Positions 36,301 through 48,246 of a stretch of DNA of 64,000 bases are shown here, piece after piece (within the stretch, counting starts at the first letter, position 1; every line of letters starts with the position of its first letter). A program made the position numbers and the translations under genes. The notes below the pieces were generated by a model that saw only the letters and a program-made list of their open reading frames with translations, did no database searches and was not told the origin of the DNA. This stretch comes from Macrostomum hystrix. Lineage: Eukaryota > Platyhelminthes > Macrostomidae. The stretch lies in NCBI GenBank assembly GCA_950097015.1, contig CATNEN010000032.1, positions 1,922,001-1,986,000 of the forward strand. Reading direction: 5' to 3'.

Positions 36301-39300
36301 TTTCATCTGCATGAAAAGCTGTCGGCCTGGCCCGGTGGACTCATAGCTCAGTGCGATCTCCAGGTCCTTCTTCAGCGTATAGACGAAGCCCATTGATTTC
36401 AGGGCCCGCTCGCGAGCTTCGTTAGCGTTAGCCTTCAAGGTCCGCAGCTGCTCCGCGTCGACATCCAGGGGGTAGTCCAGCGAGCGGCGCAGCCTGAAGC
36501 TCTCCTGGTTTGGACGGTGGTAGGTTCGCGGGCTATTTTTTGTGGAGAAAATAATAATAAGACGTAATTCAGTCTCAACTTAAACAAAACCGCTTATTAT
36601 CCTAGTTGAGAACTCCAAAATCATAGTTGAGAACAGCAAAATCCTAGTTGAGCACGCTAAAATCCTAGTTGAGCACAGCAAAATCCTAGTTGAGCACGCT
36701 AAAATCCTAGTTGAGCACAGCAAAATCCTAGTTGAGCACAGCAAAATCCTAGTTGAGCACTCTAAAATCCTAGTTGAGCACACTAGAATCCTAGTTGAGC
36801 ACACTAGAATCCTAGTTGAGCACACTAAATCCTAGTTTAGCACACTAAAATCCTAGTTGAGCACAGCAAAATGCTGGTTAAGAACTCTAAACTCCTAGTT
36901 GAGCACAGCAAAATGCTAGTTAAGAACTCTAAACTCCTAGTTGAGCACAGCAAAATCTAGTTGAGCACACTAAAATCCTAGTTGAGCACAGCAAAATACT
37001 AGTTGAGCACACTAAAATCCTAGTTGAGCACAGCAAAATGCTGGTTAAGAACTCTAAAATCCTAGTTGAGCACAGCAAAATCCTAGTTAAGCACACTGAA
37101 ATCCTAGTTGAGCACACTAAAATCCTAGTTGAGTACACTAAAATCCTACTTGAGCATACCAAAATCCTAGTTGAGCACACTGAATTCTAGTTGAGAACTC
37201 CAAAATCCTAGTTGAGCACACTAAAATCCTACTTGAGCATACCAAATCCTAGTTAGGCATACAAAATCCTAATTGTGCACACAAAAACCCTAGTTGAGCA
37301 CACAAAGCTCAAGTTGAGCACTGTGAACTTATACCTTTGAATTTTGCCTCACCTCAAAAAACTCGCCAGTGCTCTGGAAGAAATGCGAGTTAATCTTGCA
37401 GAAGTGGCGCACCGCCAATTCCTGGCCAGTTTCGATGTAGGGCCCCAGAATCCTGATGAAGGACCATTCGTTCTCTAGCACATTCTTGTACTCCTTGCTG
37501 GCCTCCGGTTGGTCCTTGAAGAATTTCGATACCCACTTGTCAAGGAATTGAAAATAGTGAATCAGCAGGTTCTTGATGTCCACATCTAGCGCGCCAAGAG
37601 CGTTCTGCATCAGCACCTCCTTATCTACGGCCGTGAAATTCTGGATCGGCGGGCCGACCATCTCCAGGAAGAAGCGCTTGACTAGCACAGAGCCGCGAAT
37701 CACCTGTCACGGCGGTATCAGATCGAATCAGGATTCTTATGGAATTATGGTTATGGGATCCAGTGCATCATTGATCCCTCATTTAGTCCAACCACAGGAA
37801 AGTCTAAATAATCTAAATAAAAGGGATTTATAATATGGCGGTGTGAATAATCCTCAACGGAATATATGGAGACCTGTAGAGTTCTCCAAATAATAGCCTC
37901 ATCATGTACTCTTTAGTCCCGTCCAGTTGACTCACCTCCTTAGATTCCTTAATAATTGATCCCAAAGATGTGAGACTAAGGTTATCCAGTTCCATAGGCT
38001 GCTCCAGCTGCAGTTTAATGCACTCGTGCATCACATCCAATGGCAGCTTGCAGAGGCTGACATAGTGTGGCAGCAGCGATGGCAGACCAATTTCCAAGGC
38101 CAGCTCAGATTCTAGACTGAACAGGGTGGTCTGGTGAGCAGACTCGCTGTCATTCTGCTGGCCGAGGTTCAGCAGAGATGGCGTGTGCGGCAGAGCCCGC
38201 CTGCGGCCACTGACTGACTCGGCGTAACCGGTTGGGCCAACGGAGGGCATCAGAGCCTGCCTGGCGCACACCAGGCTGGGCCGGACAAGTTTCTGCAGCT
38301 GGCCAAGCATAGCCGACACTCCCCGGCCAAGGGAGCGAAGATTGCGCTCGGTGTAGGGCCGGTAGATGCGGCAGACCGAATGGGCGCGAGACAGGTTCGG
38401 CGTCTGCGTGCTGCCGGTCGACGGTGTTGTCGGCGCCATCGTCGTGGAGGCCGCAGCCGAGGGGACCGCCGCCGTTGGCAATGCGTCTTCGTCCTCTTCA
38501 TCGTCGTAGCCAGCCAAGGGAGCTCTGCTAGAGTCCGGCATCGCAGCGGCTTCGTCGACGAATTCAAACAGCGGTACGGTTGGCCGGTTGGCGTCGTTGT
38601 CGCCGACGGCATTAGATATGGCGGACCCACCGACGCCGCCGCCAGTTGTAAAGAGCGCCAGAGGTGAATCTGATCTGGAGGTCGCCGGCGCCACCTCCGC
38701 AGTCAGCGTCGAATGTGGAACGATGGCATGCTGACGGCTGACGCTCGAACCGGGCGCGAACGGCTCCGGCGCCTGACTGGGGGACGGCGTTGCCGATGAT
38801 GTGGGCACCGCGGGCGGGATGGTTACCGACAAGGAGGGCAGCGGCGAGTCGGTAGAGCTGCGCACACCGCCGCCACGACCGAAGCCGGCAGTAGCTCCGG
38901 CCAGGTGTTCAACGGAAGGCGAGCCGAACATTGACACCTGGGGATTAGCATCGATTAATGGAATTAAATTAATTGAAGGTCGGGAGTTCGAAATCTAAGC
39001 TAGATGCAGCCCTCGAAGCTCCCAAATCCGGCCCTTCCGACACCTACAGTATCCTGTCTCACCTCTCCCGTGTCTCATCTCTCCCGTGTCTCATCTCTAC
39101 TGTGTCTCATCTCTACTGTGTGTCATCTCTCCCGCGTCTCATCTCTACTGTGTCTCATCTCTCCTGTGTCTCATCTCTGCTCGGTCTCATCTCTCCTGTG
39201 TCTCATCTCTGATCGGTCTCGTCTCTCCTCTGTCTCGTCTAGTCGTCTCTGCTCGGTCTCACCTCTCCCGTGTCTCATCTCTACTGTGTCTCATCTCTAC

Positions 39301-42300
39301 TGTGTGTCATCTCTCCCGCGTCTCATCTCTACTGTGTCTCATCTCTCCTGTGTCTCATCTCTGCTCGGTCTCATCTCTCCTGTGTCTCATCTCTGATCAG
39401 TCTCGTCTCTCCTGTGTCTCGTCTAGTCGTCTCTGCTCGGTCTCATCTCTACTGTGTCTCATCTCTGCTCGGTCTCATCTCTACTGTGTCTCATCTCTGC
39501 TCGGTCTCATCTCTCCTGTGTCTCATCTCTGCTCGGTCTCATCTCTGCTCGGTCTCATCTCTCCTGTGTCTCATCTCTGATCGGTCTCGTCTAGTCGTCT
39601 CTGCTCGGTCTCATCTCTCCCGTGTCTCATCTCTCCTGTGTCTCATCTTCCACTGTTATCTTTTCTGTTTCATCTCTACTCTGTATCTAATCTCTCTTCA
39701 ATATCAGATTTCTACAGTCAATGCGGACCGCTGTCATCTTTTAGGTTCTCTCTTTGTCCCGCAAGCTAATAAGTTTGGCCCTTGAGCAGGACACTTCATT
39801 CTCAAGCAGCCTTCAGTTCGCCCAGCTGTGAACTGGGTAACAGAATCAGTTGGGCTAGAAATTTGCGTGGGAGTGACAGCTTCCCAGTCCTTGGACAGAT
39901 AGAAAGAAATCGCAGCATCTACTATTGCAGAGAAGTTCCAAAGGCAGTGTACAGCCTGTTAGTGTACTCATTTCGCAGCCCTGAACAATGACACAAACTG
40001 TCTCGATTTGGCTGAGATTCGACATTGAAGCGAAGTCTCAACAATGCGTCCAAATTAATTGTGAAGACAAGGGCGGAGCAAAGGAGGAATATAATACTGA
40101 GTAGGCGGCATAAGTAGAAATCTGATACAACGTAATAAGCAAAAGTTCTAAAATAAGAAAGAGTTACATTATCGAACTTATCTTAGATCATTAGGGAGAC
40201 ACTGATCATTAGTGCATCAACTGGGCACTCGCAAAGAAGGCATTGAGAAAATAGAGATTTTAGAGGCATTTGTAATATTTATCTGCACTTATCTACATTC
40301 ATGAGATTAATATTATCTAATATGAGTCCAGATCTAATCTGGATCTGTTTGGGATTCTGATCCCAAGGATCTGGTAAGGATTCTCGTCGCAAGGATTTGG
40401 CGCGGATTCTGATCCCAAGGATTTGGTGGGGATTCTAATTCCAAGGGTTTGGTTTAAGGATTTTGATCCCAAGGATTTGGTTCGGATTCTGATCCCATCC
40501 CAAGGATCTGGTTGGGATTCTGATCCCATCCCAAGGATCTGGTTGGGATTCTGATCCCATCCCAAGGATCTGGTTGGGATTCTGATCCCATCCCAAGGAT
40601 CTGGTTGGGATTCTGATCCCATCCCAAGGATCTGGTTGGGATTCTGATCCCATCCCAAGGATCTGGTTGGGATTCTGATCCCATCCCAAGGATCTGGTTC
40701 GGATTCTGATCCCATCCCAAGGATCTGGTTGGGATTCTGATCCCATCCCAAGGATCTGGTTGGGATTCTGATTCCATCCCAAAGTTCTTGTTGTTATTCT
40801 GATCCCATCCCTAGGAACAGGTTGGGATTCTGATCCCTAGGTCTTGGCTATAACTCTAATCCTAAGATGAAGACTTAGATACCATTCAGAGAGGTGCGCC
40901 AGCTCTCTCACCTGCGAATCGTATCTACTAAGCCGGTAGACCTCCTTCTGCGCCTGGTCATTGTAAGTTTTCCCGTTAGGCGTGGTGGACCAAATCATGG
41001 GCCACTCATCGCCGCTCAGGCCCAGAGCGGTGCGCAGGTCCACCCGAGTCATCTCCAGCCGCCAGAGGGTGTTGCGCCACAGCCAGAGCAGGTCGAGTCG
41101 TTCCAGAAATTTCTGAGTAATGCCACTGTTCTCTCCGAGTTGCTTGGCGTCGCGAATGAAGGCTTTAAACGAGGGAAACAGGTCTAAGACGATGTCTAGA
41201 CGGCTCAGGACGGCGTCCACCATGGCGAGATCCGACCTCAGTTTGTCTACGTACTCCTGAGTTATGGACATCTCCTGAAGATTTGATTATGGGGTGACGC
41301 CTAATAGAAACTGTCAAAAACTAGGACACTCTGAATTGGTCTCATTTCATTGAAGTAACGTTTTTTCATTGTTTTTTTATGAGTTGGGTGGCAGAGGGGT
41401 ACCGCGTCCGACTTTCGCATCAAGGTTCCCGAGTTCGAATCCGCTATAATTTTGGGGCGCAATTTACGCTCGTGAGTCATGAGTGCCGAACCCCCTAGGC
41501 ACAGTAAAAGTGTACACGGCATGACAAGGAGAATTTGTGAGTTCATTTGCTAGTTGCTAATGACAACTAAGAACTCTGTCTCACCAGGCTGGCTCTGTCT
41601 CTCTGTCTATTCGTGTCTCCGTCTGTCATCCGTCTCTCTGTGCTGACTGTGAGGTTGAGCACACTCTGTACAGCGTCAGCCACAGTGGCCTCGCTCTCAG
41701 ACAGCTGCCTGCTGTACTCCAGCGTCGAGCCGTATGACCTGATTTCGGCAAATAGTGCGCTAGCAGAAAAAGCACTACGCGACTGCTGCTGCTGCAGGTG
41801 AGGGCCAGTGGACGCGCTGGCGGATCCAACGCTAGATAGAAGCCTCTGCTCTCTCCTAGAGGGCAAGTTGGCATTCAACAGCAGGGTGAAATTGTCGCAG
41901 AAGTCCTGGCGCTCATGATCGCAGGTCACCTCGTGCCGCAGGGTTCGCGTCACGGACACGTTGCACGCACGGGCCGAGCCGGGCCTTGACTCTGGCCGAC
42001 CGACTAGCAGAGACGGCTGATGCTGCTGCTGCTGCTGCTGCTGCCGGGCTAGCTGAGACGTTTGGGCAAGGTTAGCCTTGAAAATGAATATTTGTTTCAG
42101 TGCTGGTTAAGTATCAATACCAAAAACATGAGTTCTCATCTCCAGTGAAGTTGTTTAGCCTCATTTTGTCTGCGTGTGGCAAAGTCAGAAATGACTTAGC
42201 ATGACTAGAAATCTCATTGTTACCGCACAAGCCAACGGGGAAATCCCACCCTATTATTTCAGTGCTCCTCAAATAAAGGAATGCTTACACCGCTAGAAGA

Positions 42301-44594
42301 AGTCCTTAGCGAGGCGGACGACGCGAGGGCTGCCAATGAGCTGTGCACCGAGGCGGTAGTGGAATTGGCCAACGAAGCAGAAGCCGACGAGGTCACTGAC
42401 GACAGGGACGATGACGAGGCCACGGCAGGCAGTGAAGCGTCGCCGGCGCTGCCAGGAAGCCCCAGACTGGCACTGGAGACTGCTCCGGCTGCAGGGACCA
42501 CCGAAGGCAGCGCTGACGCCCCTGAAGTCCCGGCGACCCCAGCGGCGCTAGAATCGCCAGATCTTTGAACTGTGCCCGATCTGGCCGAGCTCCACAGGCC
42601 CTGGACTAAACTTCTGGAGAAGGCCTTGCTGAGTTGCTAGATTAGGAATAGCGGAGATGGAATGATCAATATTGAGAACTGCTCTATCAGATTCTAGGAC
42701 ATCCTCGAATCTCTCACAATGACTCCGCATTATTTTGAAAACCTCAGCTTTAAGTTTTGCTACTTAAGCGAGCAACCATCCTCTCTCATCAGCAGGGTAA
42801 ATTTTAAGCAAAAATTTTCGAACTAAACTACTGAAAGTAGCTCAGTAAAGCAAACTAGCATCTAATTTTAATTTTAAAAAACGGAATGTACTCACAGATG
42901 GCAGTTGCAGATAGGGGGTGCATCGCGGCATCGCAGTGTCGGGCGAGTACTCCCCAGTGTACAGGAGGCTGTCGCCGCCGTACCCGGCCCCGGCCAACGG
43001 GTCGCGATCGTGGCGCGTCTGGATCTGGTCGGAGAATCGGCTGCTCTGACTTAGCCGAACCCGCCTAAGCGCCTCCGTGACAACGGCTGTCACGTCTGAA
43101 ACTGCACCGCCGCGGCCGCCGGCGAATCGCGCAGCAGCAGCAGCGGCAGTTCCAACGTTTCCGTCCAAGTCGGAATCTTCGTAGGCGATCTGAGGCGGAG
43201 GCGACGGCGGCAGCTGCTGTTGAAGCTGTCGACGACCTATTTGTCGCCTGCCAGAGCGTCTGTGCCGTCGCCCGGCTGTCAGACTCTCCAGGCGCTCCTA
43301 GGATTCCGGTTCCATGCAACATTTCAAATTTCGAGTTTTCTAATGGTTTTAGCATACAACGCTACAATAGTAATCTTAGTCCTATTATCATATGGAATGA
43401 ATACGTTTCTTTTGCATTTGAATCGATCCTCCGCTTTTCTTTATTCCGTCCGATCGGCTCAGAGATTTACTCCAGTAAGAAAGCTTCAAAGTTGCCAAAT
43501 TATCCCCATTTTTCTGAAAAATTATCCCATGTAGTTTGGTTCGCAAATTATTCCAATATTTGAAAAAATGATTATTTATTTGATGTAAATTGGTCAGTTG
43601 GAAATTGAATCTTCAATTTAGAATCTTTAGAATCAATTGTAAAATGTTCTCCCTTCTGTTGGAAAATGATCTCCCTTCAATTAGAAAATGATCTCCCTTC
43701 TGTTGGAAAATGATCTCCCTTCTGTTGGAAAATGATCTCCCTTCAATTAGAAAATGATCTCCCTTCTGTTGGAAAATGATCTCCCTTCAATTAGAAAATG
43801 ATCTCCCTTCTGTTGGAAAATGATCTCCCTTCTGTTGGAAAATGATCTCCCTTCTGTTGGAAAATGATCTCCCTTCAATTAGAAAATGATCTCCCTTCTG
43901 TTGGAAAATGATCTCCCTTCAATTAGAAAATGATCTCCCTTCAATTAGAAAATGATCTCAGTTCCATTAGAAAATGATCTCCCTTCAGTTAGAAAATGAT
44001 CTCCCTTCAATTAGAAAATGATCTCCCTTCTGTTGGAAAATGATCTCCCTTCAGTTGAAAAATGTTCTCCCTTCAGTTGGAAATTGAATCTTCCTTCAAT
44101 TGTAAAATGATCTCCCTTCAGTTCGAAAATGATCTCCCTTCAGTTCGAAAATGATCTCCCTTCAGTTCGAAAATGATCTCCCTTCAGTTCGAAAATGATC
44201 TCCCTTCTGTTGGCCAATCATCCCCCTTAAGATGGTACAGGCTGTCAACTTATCCACCAAGTTAGCAAATTATCAAAACTTGACAAATCATTTTCTATCA
44301 GCGTACATCTTGAAATCTTGAACTAGACAGTAGTGTTTTCTCGCATTGGTATTTACTAGGCCATTAACCAGTACAAACCTCTTCCTGTATGGCGAATTCT
44401 TCGTCAGTGTAGGGGTTGAGGGTCGCGTCGCTGAACTTAGTCCGTACGGACGCGCCTAGAAGCGACGATTGGCTGCCCGAGCCGGAGCCTCCCTCATCCT
44501 GGTCTTCGATTTCGAGTTCTTGTTCTTCCTCGCCGTCAGACCGACCGGCGTTATCCAACTCGTCGAGTTGCGGATCGTCCGGCGGTAATTCTGC
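32284..44594 (-). CDS. MAP3K4: MAP3K4 (MEKK4) orthologue, twelve coding exons, 5' end not found
   Basis: Minus-strand exons in coding order: 44594-44379, 43297-42896, 42636-42289, 42052-41585, 41274-40912, 38937-37936, 37703-37353, 36504-36209, 35076-34914, 34777-34373, 34231-33956, 33336-32284. Every junction is GT-AG and the frame is kept throughout (5343 nt, 1780 residues); ten of eleven introns are phase 0. Similarity to vertebrate MAP3K4 is seen along the length: [14 protein letters not shown], then KESKE joined to [58 protein letters not shown], then a C-terminal kinase domain. MAP3K4 phosphorylates MKK3/6 and MKK4/7 in the p38/JNK stress pathways. Exon 42052 encodes a short polyglutamine. 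No start codon is identified upstream of 44594. Confidence 0.93.
33389..33880. repeat. MAP3K4: 30-bp minisatellite in the last MAP3K4 intron
   Basis: About 16 almost identical 30-bp units (GGTTAGGGCTACGGCTCTGG plus GTCTTTGTTT); only a few bases differ. It fills most of a 619-bp intron. The unit contains TTAGGG once. On the gene's sense strand each unit reads CCCTAACCAAACAAAGACCC then AG. The high identity implies recent expansion. Confidence 0.96.
35090..36180. repeat. MAP3K4: 21-bp minisatellite filling a MAP3K4 intron
   Basis: About 52 units of 21 bp (GAGCTGGGTTGCACACAATG and G). The intron is 35077-36208, so the array occupies all but a few tens of bases and lies within about 15 bp of the 3' splice site. 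It is open in five frames owing to period and composition. Confidence 0.96.
36596..37325. repeat. MAP3K4: 21-bp minisatellite in a MAP3K4 intron
   Basis: About 34 units around GTTGAGCACACTAAAATCCT and A, with variants (CAGCAAAATCC, TTAAGAACTC). It lies in intron 36505-37352 and occupies most of it. On the sense strand each unit reads CTCAACTAGGATTTTAG. Confidence 0.94.
39055..39660. repeat. MAP3K4: 16-bp minisatellite in a MAP3K4 intron
   Basis: About 38 units of TCTCATCTCTACTGTG type with variants (CTCCTGTG, CTGCTCGG, CTCCCGTG). A block of about 184 bp is repeated (39060-39240 and 39244-39430). It lies in intron 38938-40911. Confidence 0.93.
39661..40324. other. MAP3K4: Intronic spacer in MAP3K4
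   Basis: Single-copy intron sequence between two minisatellites; no exon with matching splice sites was found. Confidence 0.55.
40325..40855. repeat. MAP3K4: 31-bp minisatellite in a MAP3K4 intron
   Basis: About 17 units (GGTTGGGATTCTGATCCCAT then CCCAAGGATCT) in the same intron as the 16-bp array; the left units are shorter (21-24 bp) and diverged. The unit holds a small palindrome, GGGATTCTGATCCC. Confidence 0.94.
41388..41545 (+). mobile_element. tRNA-derived SINE, copy 2
   Basis: tRNA-like head with an A-box-like GGTGGCAGAGGGG and B box GAGTTCGAATCC, followed by a body (GCGCAATTTACGC, then AGGCACAGTAAAAGTGTACA). The body matches the minus-strand copy at 9.0 kb. It lies in a short MAP3K4 intron (41275-41584), opposite to the gene's strand. 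Confidence 0.75.
43630..44220. repeat. MAP3K4: 22-bp minisatellite in a MAP3K4 intron
   Basis: About 27 units of TCTCCCTTCTGTTGGAAAAT and GA, with CAATTAGAAAATGA variants. It lies in intron 43298-44378. The sense strand of each unit contains CATTTTCCAACAG, a good 3' splice-site lookalike. Confidence 0.95.
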
Positions 44595-44699
44595 CTGGAA
44601 AAATCATTCAGGTATAGACAGCTGGCTGAACAGGATTGCAGCCATAGACGAATTGCCAACTTCAAGACAAACATTATATGGAAAAGAACATCACTGACA

Positions 44700-45345
44700 A
44701 TGACATATCATTCCACAGGAAATTCCCCCGAAAATCCTCTTAGCAACGTATCCGAAATCCCCGAACACTCTGAATTAGCAAAAACCTCCGAAATTAAAAT
44801 AAACCCGATTTAAAATCCGAAACTAATCACGAAATCAAAATCCCCGAAACGAGTATAACAAAATCGGAATTACCCAAAAAATCCTCCGAATCACCGAATC
44901 CGAAATCACTGAAAATCCTCCGAATCACCGAATCCGAAATCACTGAAAATCCTCCGAATCACCAAATCCGAAATGACGGAAAATCCTCCGAATCACTAAA
45001 TCCCAAATCCCGAAAATCCCCCCCGAAAGACCAAATCCGAAATCACTGAAAATCCTCCGAATCACGAAATCCGAAATCACAGGAAATCCTCCGAATCATT
45101 AAATCCGAAATCCCGAAAATCCCGCGAATCACTAATTTTGTGATAATTCACCAATCACTAATCACTAAATTTGTTTTAAATCTCTGAATTACTAATTTGA
45201 AATCCCAAAAACTCTCCGAATCACCAAATCTGAAATCCGAAAATCCTCACAATCCGAAATGCTCTAAAATTCATCTAATAAATACTCTGGCATTACTTAT
45301 CTGAAATCCTCAAAAACCTTCGAAATCACCAAATCCGAAAATCCT
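44700..45345. repeat. Diverged 34-bp minisatellite upstream of the first MAP3K4 exon found
   Basis: Degenerate units of about 34 bp around GAAATCACTGAAAATCCTCC then GAATCACCGAATCC, best preserved at 44880-45120 and decaying on both sides. The sense strand relative to MAP3K4 contains GGATTTTCAG in each good unit. The missing 5' exon(s) of MAP3K4 should lie here or beyond. Confidence 0.85.
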
Positions 45346-45980
45346 TAAAAAATTGCGAACAAATTAAACATCTTACTAAAGCCTCGAGACAAACAAAGTG
45401 TGCACTTAACATAAGGAAAAAAGAAGCCTATGCTTAAACGCGGCAAAAATAAAGTAGAGCAAAAAAATGAAAAAATGAGTCCATATATTTAAAAATATTG
45501 GCTACTGTGACCTATCAATTAATCATAGTAATGTAAACCTAATGACGAATCATTACAAGATGAAAGAACATCAATTAGAAGCCATTTAACATTTAGAATG
45601 TATAGCTCACCAACGATTCGTTATACTTGATGAAATTGTACTTATGTACATGGCGACAGCGCATAACATAATGAAGATAAAAAATATGGTGAAAATGTTG
45701 ACTGCTTTATGGATTAGCAATTGGATTTCCTTTCCTGAGAAGCTCGTCACTATACTTAACTTTAATTATAAGTCTAATTGACATAATGATTGAAGCTAAA
45801 TTGATATTTGATACAGCTTCGAATTTAGACAAATCGGTCGGGAGTTCGAATCCCATGTGAAATCTATAGGTGTAGTTTTTTCAGGCTGTACAACTTTCTA
45901 GTGAGCTTTAAAGGATAGAAAACCTGATTGCGCAAAGCTGGATAAGGTTATTTAGTTATATCAATCTATCAATCAATCAG
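45346..45980. other. AT-rich spacer with a B-box-like fragment
   Basis: No exon is supported. GGTCGGGAGTTCGAATCCC at about 45837 resembles a pol III B box and recurs, changed, at about 38977 (GGTCGGGAGTTCGAAATC). Both may be SINE remnants. Confidence 0.4.
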
Positions 45981-46629
45981 TCACGACACATAGACAGGCA
46001 GAACGGACACAATTGATTGGTTGCAAATAGGACAGACTCGGCGCTTCAGGCTCCGGTAGCATTGCTGGCAGATGCAGAAGTGATGACACGGCTGCAGCAT
46101 GATGTCACGGTGGCGGTCCAGACACACGGCGCACAACAGCTCATTGTTTAGCCCATTGTCATGAGTTGTAAGCGCATCATCTGGCTTGTGTGTCTCATTG
46201 CTGCTATTGGCTGACGGAGCACCTTGGCCCTGGGCCTGTTGTGGCGGAAAATGTGAGCAATTTGTGTATGCACACTTTTCTATAAGAAAGCTAAGGTTTC
46301 ATTTACAACAAATATTTGTCCCAATTAGAAATTTACAGATAATGTGCATGGTAGATGGTACTTGTAAACTTTTATCACACCACTTCAATCAAGATTCCAA
46401 TGCTTGTAAGTAGCCAAGGCTTACATAAAATAGACAATATTAATAACCAATAGCCAATAGGCACTTACCTGCGCCTGAGGCCTTCGCGATTTTAAATAAT
46501 AGAATATGCTAACACCAGCTGACACCACTAGAACAATAGCGCCGACTATAATTCTGCCAGACATTCTGGCCTCTAAGAACTCAAATTTATTTTTGTACCA
46601 AGTTTCTCTACCTGCTAGATCATCACGCA
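45981..46629 (-). CDS. Membrane RING-finger E3 ligase, last two exons (MUL1-like)
   Basis: Exon 46629-46469 opens after TTTTTTTCAG and ends before GTAAGTGCC. It encodes RETWYKNKFEFLEARMSG then a transmembrane helix (RIIVGAIVLVVSAGVSIFYY) and a basic tail LKSRRPQAQ. The last exon, 46235-45981 (after CCGCCACAACAG), begins AQGQGAPSANSSNETHKPDD and ends with a C3HC4 RING: CAVC, then CHHFC and CQQC, then CPIC, finishing QSIVSVLPVYVS and TGA. A membrane helix followed by an extreme C-terminal RING ending in a short hydrophobic tail matches the architecture of MUL1/MAPL mitochondrial ubiquitin ligases; RNF26-like proteins are an alternative. Upstream exons were not found in the AT-rich 46.6-48.2 kb stretch. 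Confidence 0.75.
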
Positions 46630-48246
46630 CTGAAAAAAACATTGTGAATTGATCTGCAATTAGAAATTTAACCCACAAAGATAGCATAGATATTAGCATA
46701 ATAGCACAAGCAAATAAGCAAATTTCCATTCTACAACTTGTATTATGCCAAAGGCTCTTCAATGGCACCAATGTACCCTATCATATTGTTGAAATAAATA
46801 AGATTATAAGTACAAGTATAATAAGTATTACTAATCAAGATAGCTAGACATAGCTACCTACTTAGCTATAACTAGGCAGTTCTAAGCTAATTATAAAACT
46901 AATTAAATGTTGTACATATAGCTAAATATAGAGCTCCAGTTATGATCAAGCAGATCATTAGAAACCAGTGAATAATTGTGAAAGATGAAAGTTGCTCAAG
47001 CAACTAAAAATATTTTTTTAAACTACTGAGAAAAAATATGCAAGGCAAAATGACCTAAACAAAAAGATGTTTAAATTGTTGCTAGAGTGCTAGACCAATT
47101 GGCATTGCAGCCAAGGGTCAAAATACCTTCACATAAGCACCACCCACCTAGTTTACCACCTTTACCTTAAACATATTTGCCAAAACATAATCAATGTAAC
47201 AATAAAAAATTAATTAACAACAATATTTTCCACTTTGTTGTTATTATATTTCACCTTATTTCCCAGTATTTCAAATCTTAGGCACACAAGCAACTTTGAT
47301 CCCAGGCACATAGGCACCTAGAAAACATTTGCCATTGTTTGGCCAACTTAAAATATATTGGTGCATCTTTGCAGTTCTGTCACAAGTATGCCAATAGACA
47401 CTATTTGCATAAACACCCATTAGATCCAATAGGGAAGGATTGTATAATGAGAGAATGCCAACTCAAATTTGGGAAATTTATCCAGATTCCTAGTATTCCT
47501 GATTCCTAGTGCACCTTTACAGTGGCTACCATTTGCTATACTTCTGTATAGCCCTAGCTCCAACTGTGCTTACTCACTAATTGATCTACCATACCAACCA
47601 CCTAGGCAATACAATCTACTTCAGTACTAACCACTTTGATAATAGCTGCTTCAGCAATATGAAAAAGAACTCTTAGTTACAGTATAACAACTTTATAGTA
47701 GCAGTAATTGTTATTAAGTTAAAACCTATTATAGCAAAATATTCTATACCAATAAATATAGTTAACAGCTTTGTGCATTTTTTTTTCTTATTTTTCACTA
47801 ATAAAAATTACATTCACATACATATTATATGTATATATGCTACATTTGTGCTTTTTTATTACTATTACTTAGTTACTATCAATTCTATTAAATCATTATA
47901 CAAACTAGGCCTATAACTATAATCAATATGTAAACAGCTTGATTTCAAAATAAATAGCAAAATACTCTTGCTTTTCAGCATCAAAGACCACATAAAATTT
48001 AATTATAACTAGATAACTAGATCAGATCATTTGCTACTAAAGTGGTTGTTACCAAAGAGGCAGTTACTTACTCAAGCAGACTGTTACCCTTGAGCCCCCA
48101 TAGCATTTGCCAATATTGGAATAAGTGGACAAATGCCCTCAGTCTGACCATCCATCAATTTTTCTGGTGTATTGTTATAGTGGAGTCAAGGCAGGTGGTG
48201 CTACAGAGAGGTCACAGCACTGAATGACATTTGGGGTTGACACCAG
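46630..48246. other. AT-rich sequence, probably intron of the RING gene
   Basis: Low-complexity AT-rich DNA with no open exon I can support on either strand. Remaining 5' exons of the RING gene may be short and hidden here. Confidence 0.45.

Noticed and set aside
34860-36396. Five overlapping ORFs ([34 protein letters not shown] repeats)
   Set aside because: They are translations of the 21-bp intronic array; only the ends overlap true MAP3K4 exons (35076-34914 and 36504-36209).
42281-42568. Plus-strand acidic ORF ([20 protein letters not shown])
   Set aside because: Exact antisense shadow of the serine/alanine-rich MAP3K4 exon 42636-42289.
45837-45857. tRNA gene from the B box GGTCGGGAGTTCGAATCCC
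   Set aside because: No matching A box or cloverleaf upstream at the right distance; more likely a SINE remnant.
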